Source of the DNA: Syntrophobacterales bacterium | Lineage (GTDB): Bacteria; Desulfobacterota; Syntrophobacteria; BM002 | Assembly: GCA_030601545.1 (NCBI GenBank) | Contig: JAUVTM010000001.1 | Coordinates: 1 to 26,923 of the forward strand | Length of the DNA stretch: 26,923 nt | Direction of reading: 5' to 3' | Part shown: one piece after another, positions 23,443 through 26,923 of the stretch | Position numbering within the stretch: position 1 is the first letter of the stretch | Layout of the letters: each line of letters begins with the position of its first letter | Made by a program: the position numbers and the translations under genes | Notes under the pieces: generated by a model | Database searches by the model: none | The model's input: only the letters and a program-made list of their open reading frames with translations | Told to the model about the DNA's origin: nothing

Positions 23443-24242
23443 CAAATACCTCCTTCAGTTACGCGTTTGCTTAGAAGTTGGTAGATGTTCAGACCTGCCG
23501 CTTCAAAGCCCTTGAGACCGTAGACCATATTGGCCTCTATCACCAGATACTTGTCTTCGCAGATGCAAATATCAAGCCCCACTTCGTCAAACTTACAGAG
23601 GCCGGCCACGCGTTCAGCAAAGCGGAGGGTATCATCAGGGATATCCTCCAATGATATCCTCCCCCCGAGTGAGACATTGCTGCGAAATTCCCCAGGCCGG
23701 GCAATACGCCAGTAAGCGTGCACCACTTTTGCCCCCACTAGGACGACGCGCAGGTCGCGGTCAATGGGAAGGTATTCCTGAATATAAGCCGGTGCGTATT
23801 TTTGCAGGTAATCCTGAAGATCTTCACGGCTGCGAATGAGGAAAACTCCTCTGCCCTTTGAAGAACCCCGGGGGATCTTGGCGATAAAAGGAAAGGAGAA
23901 ATCCGCAAGGATCTGTGGCGCACGGGGGTTGTCCCTGTAGATCCGGGTGCGAGGGTGAGGGATACCAAGCAGAGTAAAGAGCTCGGTTTGTTTGATCTTG
24001 TCTCCCATGTAACGGTAGTAATTAGCTGGAAAAACCCTCTTGCCCAGCGCGAGAAAAATGTCTTCATAGAGGGTACTTGGGTAATAAATGGTGTCGGCGT
24101 TTCGCAGCAGGTCCAGTTCAATCTCGCTGTAGTCCCCGAAGTTAGGACGCAACCCAAGGGTGTGTACCAGAGGACTGTGTCGCAATCTCTTTCCCAAACC
24201 GATTTTTCGTTTATGCATCGTTGCCTTGTTATTTGTAGCCAT
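23442..24242 (-). CDS. RimK-like ATP-grasp ligase
   Basis: A 266-aa ATP-grasp protein of the RimK/alpha-L-glutamate ligase-like group, which joins a carboxylate to an amine via an acyl phosphate. Visible motifs include the central FIAKIPRGSSKGRGVFLI (ATP lysine and glycine-rich loop), YIQEYLPIDRDLRVVLVG, HAYWRIA and the metal-binding LDICICEDKYLVIEANMVYG. The N-terminal half (YYPSTLYEDIFLALGKRVFPANYYRYMGDKIKQTELF) fits the preATP-grasp region. The substrate is not evident. Start 24242 is weakly supported; ATG at 24218 is an alternative. The stop overlaps the sirtuin start by one base. Confidence 0.87.
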   Translation of the reverse strand: MATNNKATMHKRKIGLGKRLRHSPLVHTLGLRPNFGDYSEIELDLLRNADTIYYPSTLYEDIFLALGKRVFPANYYRYMGDKIKQTELFTLLGIPHPRTRIYRDNPRAPQILADFSFPFIAKIPRGSSKGRGVFLIRSREDLQDYLQKYAPAYIQEYLPIDRDLRVVLVGAKVVHAYWRIARPGEFRSNVSLGGRISLEDIPDDTLRFAERVAGLCKFDEVGLDICICEDKYLVIEANMVYGLKGFEAAGLNIYQLLSKRVTEGGI

Positions 24243-24362
24243 ATGGCCGCTCTTATTTTTGGCGAACTGTCCGGTGAGAGTGTAAGCTATTCACTAAAAG
24301 CAAGTTCATTTGCTCTATGCCCCATGCCAACGTCAGTAACTCTGCGAACTACACGTACTTCC

Positions 24363-25481
24363 TCAGTCCTTGATTATTTGCTCCAAGGGCTGGTAAGGAT
24401 AATTGAGGTCCCGTGCTACGGTCTCATGGGTAACATGGCCGCGATAAATGTTAATCCCTTTTGCAAGGGCAGGGTCAGCTGCCACAGCTGTCTCAAAGCC
24501 CTGATTGGCTATCTTGAGAGCATAGCTGATGGTAACGTTGGTCAGGGCAAAGGTGGCGGTTCTTGGTACAGCCCCGGGCATATTGGCCACACAGTAGTGA
24601 ATGACGTTATCCACTGTGAACACGGGCTGATCATGAGTGGTTGGTCGGCACGTTTCAAAGCACCCTCCCTGGTCCACAGCAACGTCCACAATCACTGTGC
24701 CAGGCTTCATTTGGGCAATCATCTCAGCGCTGACCAGGCTTGGGGCCCTACCGCCCGGGACCAGAACTGCGCCGATAACCAGATGCGATTCTCGCACAGA
24801 GCGCTCGATGGTGTCGGGGTTGGAGATGAGTGTGGTGATAGCCGAGCCGAATATGTCATCAAGGGCCATGAGACGAGCCTGGTCGATATCAATAATGGTG
24901 ACCATGGCCCCCATTCCCACTGCGATCTTGGCTGCATTGATCCCGACCACACCACCTCCCAGAATAGTCACCTGGCCTCGGTAGACACCGGGGACGCCTC
25001 CCAGGAGCACGCCGCGGCCGCCCTGAGTTTTTTCCAGATAATGGGCACCCACTTGGACCGCCATCCTGCCGGCGATTTCGCTCATTGGTGTGAGCAGCGG
25101 TAAGGAACCGTCAGCCAACTGTATGGTCTCATAGGCAATGCCAATGATGGCCTTTTCCAGGAGGACGGCTGCCAGTTCAGGCGCAGGAGCCAGATGTAAA
25201 TAGGTATAGACTATCAGGCCTGGTCTCAGGAGGTCATACTCCGGAGGCAAAGGCTCCTTTACTTTCATCACCAACTCTGCCTCTCCATAGACCTCAGCAG
25301 CTGAGGATACCAGGTGGGCACCGGCAGCCTTAAACTCCTGATCACTGATACCCGCGCCTTCACCTGCGCTTTTTTCAATCAGCACCCGGTGGCCCGAGGC
25401 TGCTAAGAGCCGCACGCCAGCCGGAACGATTCCCACACGGTATTCCTCGGTCTTTATCTCTTTAGGAACTCCGATGATCAT
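24363..25481 (-). CDS. ald: Alanine dehydrogenase
   Basis: An NAD-dependent enzyme that interconverts L-alanine and pyruvate plus ammonia. The 372-aa protein has the start MIIGVPKEIKTEEYRVGIVP, the substrate residues K75 (VKVKEPLP) and H96 (YTYLHLAPA), the Rossmann motif VTILGGGVVGINAAK (about 171-185), and DVAVDQGGCFET followed by YCVANMPGAVPRTAT, both characteristic. ATG 25481 follows GGAGG by 7 bases. It could supply alanine for the wall genes nearby, but a regulatory link is not shown. Confidence 0.96.
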   Translation of the reverse strand: MIIGVPKEIKTEEYRVGIVPAGVRLLAASGHRVLIEKSAGEGAGISDQEFKAAGAHLVSSAAEVYGEAELVMKVKEPLPPEYDLLRPGLIVYTYLHLAPAPELAAVLLEKAIIGIAYETIQLADGSLPLLTPMSEIAGRMAVQVGAHYLEKTQGGRGVLLGGVPGVYRGQVTILGGGVVGINAAKIAVGMGAMVTIIDIDQARLMALDDIFGSAITTLISNPDTIERSVRESHLVIGAVLVPGGRAPSLVSAEMIAQMKPGTVIVDVAVDQGGCFETCRPTTHDQPVFTVDNVIHYCVANMPGAVPRTATFALTNVTISYALKIANQGFETAVAADPALAKGINIYRGHVTHETVARDLNYPYQPLEQIIKD

Positions 25482-25621
25482 TGGTGGCCTCCATAGAGTG
25501 GGTTAACCCTGATGTTGCATACCAATGTCGCCGCGATCCGGTACGCTTCGAGTCATCAGGTCGTTGCAATAAGGGATCACCAATGAAAACGAAGCTATGA
25601 TCCGGTGATCAAATGGACCAA

Positions 25622-25662
25622 GCGACATAGTGACTTGATGACTTAATGACCTAATGACTAAC
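25622..25662. repeat. Stuttered TGACTTAATGACCTAATGAC repeat
   Basis: The plus strand reads AGTGACTTGATGACTTAATG, then ACCTAATGACTAACG, a roughly 10-bp period just downstream of the DUF2156 gene. No hairpin and no coding potential are visible. Confidence 0.65.
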
Positions 25663-26566
25663 GATCCGTTGCTCTGAGAATGACTTTATTAGACAAATGA
25701 TCCGGGTAATAGGACAGCTTGGATTGGCGCAGACCGGATTCACCCAGATCCTGTTCACGATTTGTGTAGGTGAAGTCGCTCCAAGCGTTTTGGCAGAATT
25801 CTTGATTGATCACTGCGTAGCTACCGGGAAATTCAGGATCGGCCTTCTCGAGGTGAATCAAAGCCGTGTCCTGATTGAGAGGCTCTCCCAAACTGAAGGC
25901 CACCACCTTCTCGTCCACCACAATAGCAGCTCCCTGGCAATCCAGTTGGTGGTAGTGAAGTAAGGCCTCGCGGATGGCCTGTTCTTCATTGAGAAGTGCC
26001 GGATTTTCCGCACAACTTCTGAGACGACACCATTGCTCTTCCAGCTCCAGGCAGGCCTCTGTCCAATCATCACTGAGAGCTTGATAGCGGTAAGAATATC
26101 TCTTTCGGAATTGCTTGAGATGATTTCGTTTGCGGTGGTACTTCCGACCGCTCAGATTGATGAGGGATTCGGTACGGTAAACATAATCGCTATTGGCTCG
26201 ATCCTCAAGAACTTCAAGGGAGAGAGCGGCAGCGTAGCGCTGGGCCAGGGCCTCAGGCGCCCGGTGGATTTCTGGCGTATCCGTATGGTTTTCCAGAAAA
26301 CTCAATAATTGCCCAAAAGCCGGGGATAGATCATGCGGCCCAACTGGTGGCAAAGCGAAGGGGAGGCCTTCTCCATTTTGTCCGATGATCAATAGCGTGT
26401 CTTTGGCAAGGCACCACTGAAAATTGTAATGGGACCGCCACATGAATAGATTGGTGAAGGTTAGTTCGGAAGTGACCGGTGGACTCTGGTGAAAGAAAGC
26501 AGTAATCTGGTCCCGGTCTTCTAAGCTCAACGGCTTAAAGTCAGGGTAATGTGGCGTGGCCTGCAT
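25658..26566 (-). CDS. DUF2156 (LPG synthase C-terminal-like) protein
   Basis: A 302-aa soluble-looking protein of the DUF2156 family, which folds as tandem GNAT acyltransferase domains; membrane-bound relatives transfer amino acids from tRNA to phosphatidylglycerol. Visible family segments are FTNLFMWRSHYNFQW (38-52), YVYRTESLINLSGRKYHRKRNHLKQFRKRY near 128-157, the second-domain AIVVDEKVVAFSLGEPL, and the end YTNREQDLGESGLRQSKLSYYP. No membrane helix is present, so it is the short stand-alone form whose activity is not known. It is divergent from the small plus-strand gene to its right. Confidence 0.83.
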   Translation of the reverse strand: MQATPHYPDFKPLSLEDRDQITAFFHQSPPVTSELTFTNLFMWRSHYNFQWCLAKDTLLIIGQNGEGLPFALPPVGPHDLSPAFGQLLSFLENHTDTPEIHRAPEALAQRYAAALSLEVLEDRANSDYVYRTESLINLSGRKYHRKRNHLKQFRKRYSYRYQALSDDWTEACLELEEQWCRLRSCAENPALLNEEQAIREALLHYHQLDCQGAAIVVDEKVVAFSLGEPLNQDTALIHLEKADPEFPGSYAVINQEFCQNAWSDFTYTNREQDLGESGLRQSKLSYYPDHLSNKVILRATDR

Positions 26567-26656
26567 GCAGTTCCAGATCGTGTCATCTGTTGAGACATTA
26601 ATTCCTTGTGACTATGTCATATCAGATGTGGGAGAGTCAACGAAATAACATTTTGC

Positions 26657-26685
26657 TTGACAAGAACACCACTACATGATTTATA
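26657..26685 (+). promoter_or_regulatory. Promoter of the 42-aa gene
   Basis: TTGACA (26657-26662) and TTTATA (26680-26685) are 17 bases apart, upstream of the only convincing plus-strand gene. The -35 is perfect and the -10 weak. Confidence 0.5.
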
Positions 26686-26742
26686 GAAAGGTTTAAATAA
26701 TTCCTATGAAATAATTCAATCAATAAACAGGGGGATAAACCC

Positions 26743-26871
26743 ATGCTGAAAAGCCCTTGCTTAGCTTGTGAGATGGTCGGCCAGGATAAGAACAAGTGCT
26801 TGCAAAACTGTGATAAGCTCAAAGAGTACCAAGAGTTCATCCTCAAACAGGGGATCTACGCCAAGGTATAG
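26743..26871 (+). CDS. 42-aa cysteine-rich protein (CxxC...CxxxC)
   Basis: A short frame on the plus strand with a GGGGG ribosome-binding site 8 bases before its ATG. The product begins MLKSPCLACEMVGQDKNKC and continues through CLQNCDKL to a KQGIYAKV end. Four cysteines in two knuckles (C6, C9, C19, C23) suggest a small zinc-binding protein; I do not know its function. Small zinc-ribbon-like proteins with a Q-D-K-N segment between cysteine pairs are familiar to me from sulfate-reducing bacteria, but this is from memory. It has its own promoter and a strong terminator, so it is a monocistronic unit divergent from the DUF2156 gene. Confidence 0.75.
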   Translation: MLKSPCLACEMVGQDKNKCLQNCDKLKEYQEFILKQGIYAKV

Positions 26872-26890
26872 AGAGACTCTTGCAATCGAG

Positions 26891-26922
26891 AAAAAAAGGC
26901 GGCCTCAGGGCCGCCTTTTTTT
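26891..26922. terminator. Intrinsic terminator (bidirectional)
   Basis: A perfect 7-bp stem GGCGGCC/GGCCGCC with a TCAG loop (26898-26915) is flanked by a run of seven A (26891-26897) and seven T (26916-26922). It ends the 42-aa gene and can work in both directions. Confidence 0.95.
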
Positions 26923-26923
26923 G

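Noticed and set aside
23955..25103. A 382-codon open frame on the plus strand
   Set aside because: It lies opposite the alanine dehydrogenase and ATP-grasp genes, which have clear family motifs. The product has no recognisable domain and looks like a shadow of high-GC coding DNA.
26637..26846. A 69-codon minus-strand frame at the right end
   Set aside because: It is antisense to the 42-aa cysteine-rich gene and its promoter, with no start signal of its own.
1..26923. CRISPR arrays, tRNA or rRNA genes, transposase genes
   Set aside because: The repeats seen are tandem stutters, inverted repeats or attC sites without regular unique spacers. No cloverleaf or rRNA sequence and no transposase frame was recognised.

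Overview
The window looks like a bacterial chromosome, roughly 50-55% GC by eye. Nearly all genes lie on the minus strand. A meso-diaminopimelate-type MurE, an FtsI with a PASTA domain, complete FtsQ/A/Z and spacers full of short stuttered repeats suggest an uncultured Desulfobacterota-like (former Deltaproteobacteria) lineage. That assignment is inference; no rRNA or other taxonomic marker is present.

Layout from the low-coordinate end. (1) 1-1955: an integron-type gene-cassette array without a visible integrase. Read on the minus strand it holds a truncated attC, a HigBA cassette, a full attC, a VapBC cassette, a full attC, and a third cassette encoding an NYN-domain protein cut by the window edge. 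(2) 2049-4760: a YprB-like DEDDy exonuclease and a radical SAM protein. (3) 4981-21180: a dcw (division and cell wall) cluster transcribed from a sigma70-like promoter with four 10-bp MraZ boxes: mraZ, rsmH, ftsL, ftsI, murE, murF, murD, ftsW, murC, murB, ftsQ, ftsA, a 39-codon membrane-protein gene, and ftsZ. (4) 21304-26566: mltG, a sirtuin deacylase, a RimK-like ATP-grasp protein, alanine dehydrogenase and a DUF2156 protein. (5) 26657-26922: a plus-strand 42-aa cysteine-rich protein gene with its own promoter and terminator.

The cluster makes the cytoplasmic peptidoglycan precursor (MurB, C, D, E, F), polymerises and crosslinks septal wall (FtsW, FtsI) and assembles the divisome (FtsL, FtsQ, FtsA, FtsZ). 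The two lipid-carrier enzymes normally found inside it are both missing: mraY (expected between murF and murD) and murG (expected between ftsW and murC). The same 20-bp sequence sits at both vacant positions, next to the stop codons of murF and ftsW.

Other points that stand out: FtsZ ends with two copies of its conserved C-terminal peptide, 35 residues apart, whose core codons differ only at synonymous sites. An unrecognised 39-aa single-pass membrane protein with a strong ribosome-binding site lies between ftsA and ftsZ. Many spacers consist of short-period stutter repeats or MITE-like inverted repeats, including a 150-bp element separating mraZ from rsmH. No tRNA, rRNA, CRISPR array or transposase gene was recognised.
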